This document shows, one piece after another, positions 1-6,155 of a stretch of DNA of 12,791 nt (position 1 is the first letter of the stretch; each line of letters begins with the position of its first letter). The notes under the pieces were generated by a model. It was not told where the DNA came from, did no database searches, and saw nothing but the letters and a program-made list of their open reading frames with translations. Origin of the DNA: Candidatus Woesearchaeota archaeon (GTDB lineage Archaea > Nanobdellota > Nanobdellia > SCGC-AAA011-G17 > UBA489); contig JAUXTV010000111.1 of assembly GCA_030679025.1 (NCBI GenBank), forward strand, positions 1 to 12,791. The letters run 5' to 3'. Position numbers and translations under genes: made by a program.

Positions 1-210
1 ATAAGTGATTTTCAAAAGCAAACAGAAGATGCATTAGGCTCATTCTCTTCTCAAGTTGACCTCAACATCGTGTCAGAAGAAAGCTGTTATGAAATGCTCA
101 ATAAGCAAAATCAATTGAATGTTATGAATGAACTCCTGAAAAATCATCTGGTCTTGGTTGGCACAGAAAGTTTTTATAAAATTCTGCAGAGGTGGAAACT
201 TGGTTCATGA
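1..210 (+). CDS. Nucleotidyltransferase-like protein, C-terminal part (5' end outside window)
   Basis: The frame is open from the first base and ends at TGA 208-210, giving 69 residues of a C-terminus. The visible part has VDLNIVSEESCYEMLNK followed by NHLVLVGTESFYKILQRW. This resembles the end of minimal nucleotidyltransferase (MNT, polymerase-beta fold) proteins of archaea, in which a 'DLHIIS' strand is followed by a helix and a 'xxLYGxExFxxLL' tail. The catalytic GS and DxD motifs would lie before base 1, so the call rests on the tail pattern only. MNT proteins are often paired with HEPN partners as toxin-antitoxin systems, but no intact partner follows here. Family assignment is inference and only moderately sure. 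Confidence 0.55.
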   Translation: MSDFQKQTEDALGSFSSQVDLNIVSEESCYEMLNKQNQLNVMNELLKNHLVLVGTESFYKILQRWKLGS

Positions 211-372
211 CACAGAAATCGCATTGATAGAGGAAAATATACATATAAATTAGGCGAAACAGCAGAATTAACATCAGCACAAACAGCAATAAGAAGAGCT
301 GACGCTTTTGATATTTTAGCTGTTAAACTGATGACAGACCATGTGCAAACCAAAACTAATATTAAGTCTTAA
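211..372 (+). pseudogene. In-frame coding remnant after the TGA stop of the preceding gene
   Basis: The same frame as the preceding gene stays open for 53 more codons after TGA 208-210 and ends at TAA 370-372. The segment has no ATG, GTG or TTG codon in frame near its beginning, so it could not be translated alone from a normal start. It reads as a plausible soluble peptide (GETAELTSAQTAIRRADAFD in the middle). It may be a decayed fused domain, a partner gene that lost its start, or chance. I do not recognise the peptide. Confidence 0.3.
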
Positions 373-396
373 ATCATAAAGATCTTCTACACAAAG

Positions 397-409
397 GTTT
401 TTAAAGAAT
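397..409 (+). promoter_or_regulatory. TATA box of tRNA-Ser
   Basis: The sequence GTTTTTAAAGAAT is centred about 27 bases before the first base of the tRNA, the usual archaeal TATA spacing to a transcription start. Confidence 0.55.
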
Positions 410-430
410 TTTTAGCGTTGTTTCTTCTAT

Positions 431-528
431 GCCCAGGTCGCATAACCTGGTATTGCGCAGGATTGCTATAGTCTCTGTAAAGATCCTGTGTCCGTAAGGA
501 TGTGCAGGTTCAAATCCTGCCCTGGGCG
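431..528 (+). tRNA. tRNA-Ser(GCT) with a 14-base intron
   Basis: The acceptor stem GCCCAGG (431-437) pairs fully with CCTGGGC (521-527), with discriminator G528 as in archaeal serine tRNAs. The D arm spans 440-456, with GG at 449-450 (positions 18-19). The anticodon stem is CAGGA (458-462) with TCCTG (484-488), and anticodon GCT is at 465-467. A long variable arm (489-503) contains a TCC/GGA stem with a GTAA loop, which makes this a class II tRNA. The T arm is GCAGG (504-508), loop TTCAAAT, CCTGC (516-520). CCA is not encoded. The intron lies between positions 37 and 38. Removing it leaves 84 bases. The long variable arm and GCT anticodon together fix the serine identity. Confidence 0.93.
469..482 (+). 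other. tRNA-Ser intron at canonical position 37/38
   Basis: The 14-base intron fits a bulge-helix-bulge. The anticodon stem is the outer helix. Exon TTGC (463-466) pairs with intron GTAA (477-480), with one G-U pair. The bulges are TA^T at the 5' site and AG^A at the 3' site. The inner helix is only two pairs (AG/CT) around a three-base loop. Confidence 0.85.
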
Positions 529-541
529 TTTATCCTTTTCT
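529..541 (+). terminator. T-rich terminator after tRNA-Ser
   Basis: A pyrimidine-rich run directly follows the discriminator base (TTTATCCTTTTCT), as expected for archaeal termination. It also lies close to the 3' end of the convergent gene at 548. Confidence 0.4.
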
Positions 542-547
542 TAGATC

Positions 548-811
548 TCAACATCCAGCTACAGACATAAAACTATCTTTTGGAGCATATTGTCCCGTTG
601 GTCTTGGTGGCTCATATTTACCAGCTTCGGCAATATAAATTTTTAAAAGAGGCGCATTATCTTTTGTTAAGGTTATTTCTCTGTCTCCAACTTGTACAGA
701 ATTACTAGCAGCTCCTGTTGCATTAAATACTTCTACTTTAGCTGCAAGGTCTACAAGCATCCCTGATGTCAAAGACTCAACTACTGATCTTAGTGTTTCT
801 TGTTGTTGCAT
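548..811 (-). CDS. Small hypothetical protein, 87 residues
   Basis: I do not recognise this protein. It has a helical N-terminus (residues 1-30, amphipathic), a beta-like middle with VQVGDREITLTKDN, and a Pro/Gly-rich C-terminus ending in Cys. No signal peptide or membrane segment is visible, so it is probably cytosolic. The start ATG (809-811) has a GGGGGAAG stretch about ten bases upstream and a TATA-like box at 850-860, giving a short leader. The gene lies between two tRNA genes and is transcribed against both. The product is a plausible real protein because frame, ribosome site and promoter agree, but the function is unknown. Confidence 0.6.
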   Translation of the reverse strand: MQQQETLRSVVESLTSGMLVDLAAKVEVFNATGAASNSVQVGDREITLTKDNAPLLKIYIAEAGKYEPPRPTGQYAPKDSFMSVAGC

Positions 812-849
812 TATTCATCTTCCCCCAAGTTTTAGCATTTTTTAGTCGC

Positions 850-860
850 ATATATATTTT
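850..860 (-). promoter_or_regulatory. TATA box of the 548-811 gene
   Basis: On the reverse strand the sequence reads AAAATATATATGC, about 44 bases before the ATG. This predicts a leader of roughly 18 bases that contains the GGGGGAAG site (821-826). Confidence 0.45.
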
Positions 861-878
861 TCCTTTCTTTTAGGAAAC

Positions 879-888
879 CTTTAAAAAC
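879..888 (+). promoter_or_regulatory. TATA box of initiator tRNA-Met
   Basis: The sequence CTTTAAAAAC is centred about 26 bases before the first tRNA base at 910. Confidence 0.55.
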
Positions 889-924
889 GACACTAAACTC
901 AGTCTGTTTAGCGCGGTAGGACAG

Positions 925-953
925 AACTTAGGGTTATACATCCTGGTGTCCAA
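925..953 (+). other. tRNA-Met intron 1 (D loop, 15/16), 29 bases
   Basis: Exon GGAC (919-922) pairs with intron GTCC (948-951) to form the central four-pair helix. The bulges are AG^A (923-925) and AA^T (952-954). The inner helix is imperfect (AC/GT, then TAGG/CCTG with one bulged T and a G-U pair). The outer helix is weak, so this is a relaxed motif. Splicing here joins a complete D loop with GG at 957-958. Confidence 0.82.
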
Positions 954-969
954 TCAGGAGTGTCCGTCG

Positions 970-993
970 AGTCATGTAAAAAATGGCGCGGAA
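970..993 (+). other. tRNA-Met intron 2 (anticodon stem, 29/30), 24 bases
   Basis: Exon CCGT (964-967) pairs with intron GCGG (988-991). The bulges are CG^A (968-970) and AA^G (992-994). The inner helix GTCAT (971-975)/ATGGC (983-987) has five pairs and a seven-base loop. Removal restores the five-pair anticodon stem TCGGG/CCCGA. Confidence 0.87.
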
Positions 994-1017
994 GGCTCAT
1001 AACCCGAAGGTCGGTGG

Positions 1018-1046
1018 AAACAGTTGAGAGATTGGCTGTTGCCGAA
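1018..1046 (+). other. tRNA-Met intron 3 (T arm, 53/54), 29 bases
   Basis: Exon CGGT (1012-1015) pairs with intron GCCG (1041-1044). The bulges are GG^A (1016-1018) and AA^T (1045-1047). The inner helix is AACAG (1019-1023)/CTGTT (1036-1040). Removal places GGTGG directly before TTCAAAT and CCACC, a perfect T arm. Confidence 0.88.
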
Positions 1047-1067
1047 TTCAAATCCACCCCGCGCTAC

Positions 1068-1078
1068 TTTTTTCTTTT
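1068..1078 (+). terminator. T-run after initiator tRNA-Met
   Basis: The run CTTTTTTCTTT starts two bases after the discriminator. Its end touches the stop codon (1077-1079) of the convergent gene. Confidence 0.5.
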
Positions 1079-1397
1079 AATTATATCTACCACTTCTTGG
1101 AAACATTATTGGTTGTTGTCTCTTAAAACAAACATGGGTTATAGGAAGTGTACAAATATCAGCTATAGCAACTCCATGAGGGGTATCCACTACTGCATAA
1201 ATTCTTTGTGTTTCATAATTGACTTCCAAAACTCTTATTGTATCTTGAAATATTTCTCTTAGCGCTTGTGTATGTGCTTTTCTCCACTCTGGATCATCAG
1301 TAAAGAAGATAGCATCTGCTAAATCTGTCAGACATATTCTTGCCGGAGTACATTCATCTGTAAACAAATCTGTAACGTCGAATCTTTCCATTTGCAT
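1077..1397 (-). CDS. Hypothetical protein, 106 residues
   Basis: I do not recognise this protein. It is acidic to neutral, with a helical middle (DPEWRKAHTQALREIFQDTI) followed by two or three strands (IRVLEVNYE, RIYAVVDTPHGVAIADI) and a basic tail with Cys and Pro. An upstream ATG at 1502 would extend it by 35 residues, but I chose the ATG at 1395-1397. A TATA-like box (1419-1429) stands 27 bases before it, which implies a leaderless message. The longer form would also run across the promoter of the divergent gene. The gene is convergent with tRNA-Met, with only about ten bases between them. It is probably cytosolic, with no known role. Confidence 0.65.
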   Translation of the reverse strand: MQMERFDVTDLFTDECTPARICLTDLADAIFFTDDPEWRKAHTQALREIFQDTIRVLEVNYETQRIYAVVDTPHGVAIADICTLPITHVCFKRQQPIMFPRSGRYN

Positions 1398-1418
1398 GCT
1401 TTTGAACTTTTTATTGAT

Positions 1419-1429
1419 CTTTAAAACGT
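1419..1429 (-). promoter_or_regulatory. TATA box of the 1077-1397 gene
   Basis: The reverse strand reads ACGTTTTAAAGA, centred about 27 bases before the ATG at 1397. It supports the shorter start and a leaderless transcript. Confidence 0.5.
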
Positions 1430-1446
1430 TTTTGGCTGATAGAAAA

Positions 1447-1481
1447 CTATAAAAGAGTAGAGACTTTGTTGGACCTTGAGG
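1447..1481 (+). promoter_or_regulatory. TATA box and ribosome site of the TIM-barrel gene
   Basis: CTATAAAAGAG (1447-1457) predicts transcription from about 1477. GAGG at 1478-1481 lies seven bases before ATG 1489. The two divergent promoters sit within about 90 bases. Confidence 0.55.
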
Positions 1482-1488
1482 AAAAGAG

Positions 1489-3300
1489 ATGGAAACTAGC
1501 AACTATTGGCATTCCCTGGATAGAAGACCTATTAAGGAAGGTGACTTTGCTTTAGATCCTTTAAAATTAGGTATTTCTCATGGTGGTCAAGTTGATGAAG
1601 GACTTAAAGTTAATATTTTTCGTGGTGCGAAGAGTGTTGAGTTAGCATTTTTTGGTACAGGTAAGGGTCAACGAGGACAAGGTGGAACTCCAGAAAGTTA
1701 TGGACATAATGAAAGAGAAGAAATGCGTCAATTGGCAAGGCTTAACGAAGTGGAAATATCAACACATGCTGCTCCAGATTTAGGACCACTCTCTGGATTT
1801 ACAGGACAAGGATTTAGCAGAGAACAAAAAGAACAATCCATGCATGAAATAAGAAGAGCGACAGAATTTGGTGCAGAAGCAGCTGGCGGTGGTGCAGTAG
1901 TAGTACATATTGGTTCCAGACATGGAGAACTACCTAGAGCGCTTGTTGAAGCAGATGACAAGTTCTTAATGTACTCCAAAGAAAAAGAGAGAATGCCAAT
2001 TCAGCTAGTAAATGAAAAAACTGGACAACTAATTAATATTCCTTTAGACCACTCTTTTATCGAATCTTTTGTTAATGACAAAGGCGAGCTTGATAGAAAA
2101 ACTAGAACTTTCAAAGATCTGCTGGAAGATGAAAAAGAACGGGCAAGAAAAGTAAGTCCTACAGAACCTATCAAACTAGCAAATGTTTATGGCTCGTATA
2201 CTAAACATCAGGAAGAACTTATGGAAGGAGAGCGCGATCGATTTTATATTCTAGCAAAAGAAGAAAGAAAACAATTTGAAAAACTTAAAGAGATGACAGA
2301 AGAGTTTGAAGAGATACAAAAAAAAGGACAAAATGTAGATTTCGCGCGAAAGATGCTTAGAAAAGAATTACAAGATAGAGGTATGCTGCCTGGACAAGAA
2401 AGAGGTAAACTCTATGAAGAAGAGGAAGTTAAAGAATATCTAGAAAAACCTGAAACTTTTCTGCAACGCTTAAAAGAAGAAAGAGGGAAAAACTTGAGAG
2501 CTCATGAAGAAATTGCTATCTCCCGTGATCGTGAATTATACCAACTTAAACAACAGACCAGTGAATTGCGGCCTGCACAAGAATATGTTCTAGACGAAAT
2601 CAAAGATAGTTTGGCGAGATCTGCCCTGCATGCCTATGACCTAGAGAAGCAACAGCACTTGGAAAGACCCTTATTCATTTCTCCTGAAAATTGGAGTCCT
2701 GAAAGTTATGGTAGCCATCCCAAAGAGTATAAAGAAATTATTCAACAATCACGAGAAGAAATGGCCAAACGCCTTGTTGAACAAAGAGGCATGAAGCAAG
2801 CAGAAGCGAGAAAAATTGCAGAAGATCATATTCAAGGTACTTTTGATGTTGGCCACTTAAACTTCTGGAAGAAATATTTCACAGGCAGTGATGAACAGTT
2901 CAAAGAATGGATGAGCAAGCAGTTTAGCGAATTATCAAAAAATAACATTATTGGTAATGTGCATATTCATGACAACTTCGGGTACCATGATGAACACTTG
3001 TCTCCTGGTGAAGGTAATGTTCCTATAGAAGAATTTGTACAGAAATTAGAAAAATCTGGTTATACAGGAAAATATATCGCGGAAGTTGGCGGACAAAAAG
3101 AAGGATTTCATCATACTTCCTGGACTGGCGCTATGAATGTACTTAATTCTCCAGTTTATAGAGTTGATAACCAGTATGCACGTTGGAGTGACATTGAAAG
3201 ATCTTACTTCGGCAGTGTACCGCAATCACCTGGATTTTTAGTGGGAGACATGGTTCCTTCCAAAGACTGGACTTTATGGTCTGAAGTTGGCTTAGAGTAG
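1489..3300 (+). CDS. AP endonuclease family 2-like TIM-barrel protein with a large charged insertion
   Basis: The protein has 603 residues and resembles the endonuclease IV / xylose-isomerase-like TIM barrel (AP2Ec) superfamily. The putative metal ligands can be followed in order: H93 (STHAAP), H140 (VVVHIGSRH), E400 (ISPENW), D453 and H456 (FDVGHLNFW), H492/H494 (VHIHDN), D501 and H503 (DEHLSPGEG) and E532 (IAEVGG). This matches the His/Asp/Glu set of the trinuclear zinc site of endonuclease IV. The usual length is about 280 residues. Here residues about 150-390, between the strand ending at H140 and the one carrying E400, form an extra, very charged Glu/Lys/Arg-rich, probably coiled-coil segment. 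About 65 further residues follow the last barrel motif. The pilin-like gene starts seven bases after the stop, suggesting an operon. DNA repair is possible, but a sugar or other phosphoester substrate cannot be excluded. Confidence 0.8.
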   Translation: METSNYWHSLDRRPIKEGDFALDPLKLGISHGGQVDEGLKVNIFRGAKSVELAFFGTGKGQRGQGGTPESYGHNEREEMRQLARLNEVEISTHAAPDLGPLSGFTGQGFSREQKEQSMHEIRRATEFGAEAAGGGAVVVHIGSRHGELPRALVEADDKFLMYSKEKERMPIQLVNEKTGQLINIPLDHSFIESFVNDKGELDRKTRTFKDLLEDEKERARKVSPTEPIKLANVYGSYTKHQEELMEGERDRFYILAKEERKQFEKLKEMTEEFEEIQKKGQNVDFARKMLRKELQDRGMLPGQERGKLYEEEEVKEYLEKPETFLQRLKEERGKNLRAHEEIAISRDRELYQLKQQTSELRPAQEYVLDEIKDSLARSALHAYDLEKQQHLERPLFISPENWSPESYGSHPKEYKEIIQQSREEMAKRLVEQRGMKQAEARKIAEDHIQGTFDVGHLNFWKKYFTGSDEQFKEWMSKQFSELSKNNIIGNVHIHDNFGYHDEHLSPGEGNVPIEEFVQKLEKSGYTGKYIAEVGGQKEGFHHTSWTGAMNVLNSPVYRVDNQYARWSDIERSYFGSVPQSPGFLVGDMVPSKDWTLWSEVGLE

Positions 3301-3307
3301 ATGAGTC

Positions 3308-4042
3308 ATGAAGAAAGGACAACTCAGCACAGAACTCTTGTTTCTTATTGGAGGATTAGTGATTATCTCTCTGGTGCTTTTCTATTATGCCGCAAAACAA
3401 ATCAGTGAGACCCATAAGATCGCGAAAGCAGAAGACGCTGTCAGCCACTTAGTTGAGAAAGTCAATGAATTAGCAAGTTTGAATACAGGCACTAAAGACA
3501 GCATCTGGATTGATATTCCTTCCAAAGTATTAGAAGTCCGCTTATCTGGCAAATATATTTCACTAGTATTATTATTAGGCAATGGAGAACAATATATTAT
3601 GACTAAAGAAACTTTGACTACAGTTGTTGGCACTGTCAATTTTTCCATGGGTCTTCAACAACTCTATGCCACTAAAATTAATGAGACCACTATTAAAATA
3701 GGCACTGAACCCATGCTCTTAGAGATTGTTCCTCCATGTGTATCGGAGAGCGACGCAACAAACAACCCTCCTTTAGTTACTGTTCTTGGCGCTGATTTAA
3801 CTCCTAATTCTGTACCTTTTGCACTTGGTTCTCCTCTCCTTGAATATAGTTATGAAACTGTTGCTACACTTTTTATTCCCTCAGAAAGCATCTACTTAAC
3901 CATAGGAACTTCTCCTGCTGAAATCTCTGTAAGCACACCACCTAATCTTCAAAGCAATAGTCTTTGCTTCCATATTTATCCTGATGCTGAATCTTGCAGC
4001 TGCTTAGGCGGTGAAGAAGGTTCTTCTGGAGATGATAGTTAG
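3308..4042 (+). CDS. Class III signal peptide (type IV pilin-like) protein
   Basis: The N-terminus is MKKGQLSTE followed by a hydrophobic helix (residues about 10-28). This is the archaeal class III signal peptide: a prepilin-type peptidase of the EppA/FlaK group would cut between G4 and Q5, and the helix would then pack in a filament core or anchor the protein. Residues 30-130 are soluble, with alternating strands. The C-terminal part has four cysteines (C179, C216, C228 and C230), which could form disulfides outside the cell, and ends in an acidic Gly/Ser tail. It is probably a surface adhesion or pilus-like subunit. The ATG at 3308 was chosen because it begins exactly at the KKGQ motif. 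A nearby ATG at 3301 is in another frame. Confidence 0.82.
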   Translation: MKKGQLSTELLFLIGGLVIISLVLFYYAAKQISETHKIAKAEDAVSHLVEKVNELASLNTGTKDSIWIDIPSKVLEVRLSGKYISLVLLLGNGEQYIMTKETLTTVVGTVNFSMGLQQLYATKINETTIKIGTEPMLLEIVPPCVSESDATNNPPLVTVLGADLTPNSVPFALGSPLLEYSYETVATLFIPSESIYLTIGTSPAEISVSTPPNLQSNSLCFHIYPDAESCSCLGGEEGSSGDDS

Positions 4043-4053
4043 CTCGACCACAA

Positions 4054-4098
4054 AGTATTTAATAGCTCAACTTCTCCTTATTCTTTAATAGAGGTGAT
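4054..4098 (+). promoter_or_regulatory. TATA box and strong Shine-Dalgarno site for the GTG-started gene
   Basis: AGTATTTAATAGC (4054-4066) is a TATA-like box about 45 bases before the start. GAGGTGAT (4091-4098) matches the archaeal 16S 3' end and stands six bases before GTG 4105, which decides this non-ATG start. Confidence 0.7.
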
Positions 4099-4104
4099 TA
4101 TTTC

Positions 4105-4920
4105 GTGAAGTTTGATGTGCAGAAAAATCCACAGAAGAATGTTTCTCTTTATTTGCAAGAAGATATTACTGTAGCGCGTGATTTTGCGAAAATTATGTAC
4201 AGAGAATTTGGGAAATTTTTATCAGGCATAGTTCTTTTTGGCTCTGCAACTTCCAACAACTCTTCACCAAAGCGAGATATTGATATTTTAATTATCTTAG
4301 ATGATATTCGCATTAGATTTACAGAAGAATTAGTTGAAACTTATCGTATCTTGACTGAAAGAGCCATAGCACAAGTAGATCCCAAAAGATTACATATCCA
4401 ATCTATGCGCTTAACTGCTTTTTGGGAATATGTGCGCGCAGGAGACCCAGTCGCGATTAACATTTTACGCTCTGGTGTAGCATTAGTAGATACTGGATTT
4501 TTTGATCCTTTACAAACTCTCTTAGACCAAGGAAGAATACGACCAAGTGATGAAGCTATCTGGACTTATTTTACTTTAGCACCTGCTTCCTTACATCGCG
4601 CTGATCAGCATTTATTGACGGCTATGGTTGATCTTTATTGGGCTGCTGTTGACTCTGCACATGCTGCTTTAATGACTGTCGGGGAAATTCCGCCTTCACC
4701 AGATCATGTAGCTGACATGCTGGACAAAAAACTCTATGCAGAAAGACATATTCGTCATCGTGCTGCCAAGACTATGCGCCATTTGTATACTATCTTCAAG
4801 AAAATTGTGCACAGAGACATTAAGTCTGTATCTGGCAAGGATTTTGACCATTATAGAAAAGAAGCACAAGCTTTTGTAGATGAGATGAAACTTTTTATTG
4901 AGCAAAGAAAACTCAATTAA
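4105..4920 (+). CDS. Nucleotidyltransferase (MNT) fused to a HEPN-like domain
   Basis: The protein has 271 residues and starts at GTG. The N-terminal half carries the polymerase-beta type motif GIVLFGSATSNNSSPKRDIDILII. It has G46-S47 and the two metal-binding aspartates D58 and D60, so the active site looks intact. Residues about 150-265 are all-helical with AMVDLYWAAVDSAHAAL, the pattern of a HEPN/KNTase C-terminal domain. I see no convincing R-x4-6-H RNase motif in it. Fused MNT-HEPN proteins occur widely in archaea, and some related pairs are toxin-antitoxin systems in which the MNT partner modifies the HEPN toxin. Whether this fused form is a toxin, a regulator or a small-molecule nucleotidyltransferase is open. 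Its stop codon overlaps that of the convergent NADH dehydrogenase gene in the palindrome TTAA. Confidence 0.8.
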   Translation: MKFDVQKNPQKNVSLYLQEDITVARDFAKIMYREFGKFLSGIVLFGSATSNNSSPKRDIDILIILDDIRIRFTEELVETYRILTERAIAQVDPKRLHIQSMRLTAFWEYVRAGDPVAINILRSGVALVDTGFFDPLQTLLDQGRIRPSDEAIWTYFTLAPASLHRADQHLLTAMVDLYWAAVDSAHAALMTVGEIPPSPDHVADMLDKKLYAERHIRHRAAKTMRHLYTIFKKIVHRDIKSVSGKDFDHYRKEAQAFVDEMKLFIEQRKLN

Positions 4921-6152
4921 ATTTGTGTAGTGTCTCTTGGGAAGAAGAGATTTAATGTCCAATCATAAGCTACTTGCAATTTATTTCTCAAGCCTACTAA
5001 TTTTGTGAGGTAAATAGTTCTCCAAAGCCACCAGGCAAAAAATCCCTTGAACCTTACTCCGTGAATATCAGCAACTGCGAAGCGCTTTCCCACAGATACT
5101 AAAGTTCCTGAAGATTTGAAAGAGAATACTTGCAGAGGTTGATTGTTTATTTCAGAGATGATATTCTTTGCTACTATTCTTGCTTCTTTTACTGCTACTT
5201 GTGCTAATGCAGGCACTTGTTTTCTATCATGAGGATTAATTAGATAAGCACAATCACCTAGGGCATAGATATTCTTCTGATTCTGCACACGAAGATGTTT
5301 ATCGACTACGAAAAAACCCTTCTCATTAGTAATCTTCGGTTTTGTTTGTATACTGGTTGGCTTAACACCTGATGTCCAGATGACAGTATTTGTTTTGAGT
5401 TTCTGCTTTTTATTTATTTCAATTCCTTCTGTTGTTACTTTCGTGACAAGAGCATTGGTTATTACCTTGACTCTTTCTTTTGCCAATTTTTTTAAGGTTT
5501 GCTGCCGTGAATGTGGATGCATGAAAGGAATAATTTCTGGATTGCTTTGCACTAAGTAAATTTTTCTTTCATATCTCTTTAACTGAGGATAGTTTTTTTG
5601 TAAGTTTTGATCTATAAACTCTGCTAATTCTCCTGCCAGCTCTACACCTGTAGGACCTGCACCAACGATAACAAAAGTCAGATTTGGCTCATTTGCATGC
5701 AAAGTGTGCATTGCGCTTGAGGATTCTAATCTATCGAGAATATGGTTTCGAATTTTCACTGCATCGTCTAAATCTTTCAGAGGAAGTGCATATTCTTTTG
5801 CACCTGGAACATTGTAAAAATTATTTTCAGCACCTAGAGCTATAACTAAAGTATCATAGTTTATTATCTTTTTATCTGTAATAATAGTTTTTTTCTCTAC
5901 TTGAATTTCCTTGACTGTACAACGTAGGAAAGTAAATCTGGGATGACGAATAATTTCTCGAATAGGCTGAACAATATTACTTCTATTTAGACCTCCAGTA
6001 GCAACTTCATGCAACATGGGAGCAAATAAGAAATAATTAGTTTTACTGATCAGCATAATTTCTAGAGGATCGCTGTTTTTTTTTTTCTTAAGAAGATTAA
6101 TCGCAGTGTACACACAAGCAAATCCAGCACCAAGAATAACTATGCGTTTCAT
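4917..6152 (-). CDS. ndh: Type II NADH dehydrogenase (NDH-2) family flavoprotein
   Basis: The protein has 411 residues, normal for NDH-2. The first dinucleotide-binding motif is VILGAGFA (residues 5-12, FAD) and the second is VIVGAGPTGVELAGELAE (161-178, NAD(P)H). IYALGDCA (295-302) is the second FAD contact, followed by PALAQVAVKEAR (314-325), which corresponds to the AQxAxQ quinone-site motif with E in place of the last Q. The C-terminus has the WWLWRTIYLTKLVGLRN pattern and a hydrophobic LNLFF patch that fits membrane-surface attachment. The enzyme would transfer electrons from NADH to a quinone or other acceptor without pumping protons. It follows an unknown helical gene by three bases and shares that promoter. 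A weak AGGT lies just before ATG. The natural acceptor in this organism is unknown. Confidence 0.88.
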   Translation of the reverse strand: MKRIVILGAGFACVYTAINLLKKKKNSDPLEIMLISKTNYFLFAPMLHEVATGGLNRSNIVQPIREIIRHPRFTFLRCTVKEIQVEKKTIITDKKIINYDTLVIALGAENNFYNVPGAKEYALPLKDLDDAVKIRNHILDRLESSSAMHTLHANEPNLTFVIVGAGPTGVELAGELAEFIDQNLQKNYPQLKRYERKIYLVQSNPEIIPFMHPHSRQQTLKKLAKERVKVITNALVTKVTTEGIEINKKQKLKTNTVIWTSGVKPTSIQTKPKITNEKGFFVVDKHLRVQNQKNIYALGDCAYLINPHDRKQVPALAQVAVKEARIVAKNIISEINNQPLQVFSFKSSGTLVSVGKRFAVADIHGVRFKGFFAWWLWRTIYLTKLVGLRNKLQVAYDWTLNLFFPRDTTQI

Positions 6153-6155
6153 TGT

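Larger units (their letters stand above)
910..1066 (+). tRNA. Initiator tRNA-Met(CAT) with three introns
   Basis: The acceptor AGCGCGG (910-916) pairs fully with CCGCGCT (1059-1065), with A1066 as discriminator. The gene is 157 bases long. A normal cloverleaf appears only after removal of three introns (925-953, 970-993, 1018-1046), leaving 75 bases. The mature form has D stem GGAC (919-922)/GTCC (962-965), anticodon stem TCG+GG (967-969, 994-995)/CCCGA (1003-1007), loop CTCATAA with anticodon CAT (998-1000), variable AGGTC, T stem GGTGG (1013-1017)/CCACC (1054-1058) and loop TTCAAAT. The A1-U72 pair and three G-C pairs at the bottom of the anticodon stem are initiator hallmarks. The D loop after splicing is AGTCAGGAGT, close to my recollection of haloarchaeal initiator tRNAs, except that position 21 is T rather than A. 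CCA is not encoded. The three sites fall between positions 15/16, 29/30 and 53/54, all non-canonical. Confidence 0.92.

Noticed and set aside
469..490. Anticodon GTA (tyrosine) in the loop-like CTGTAAA of the first tRNA
   Set aside because: The long variable arm, the five-pair stem CAGGA/TCCTG and a proper splice motif fit GCT with a 14-base intron. GTA falls in the intron.
930..951. First GTCC (948-951) as the mature D stem of tRNA-Met
   Set aside because: It would need a separate 14-base intron at 952-965 and leave a 25-base D loop. Pairing of this GTCC with GGAC as the splice helix gives a normal D loop instead.
960..1262. Forward reading frame of 100 residues across the tRNA-Met gene
   Set aside because: It lies over tRNA exons and introns and the antisense of the 1077-1397 gene, and the peptide looks random.
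1398..1502. N-terminal extension of the 1077-1397 gene to ATG 1502
   Set aside because: A TATA box at 1419-1429 sits correctly for a start at 1397, and the extension would cover the promoter of the divergent gene.
3385..3648. Reverse-strand reading frame inside the pilin-like gene
   Set aside because: It is the antisense of a gene with a clear signal peptide, and has no ribosome site or promoter.
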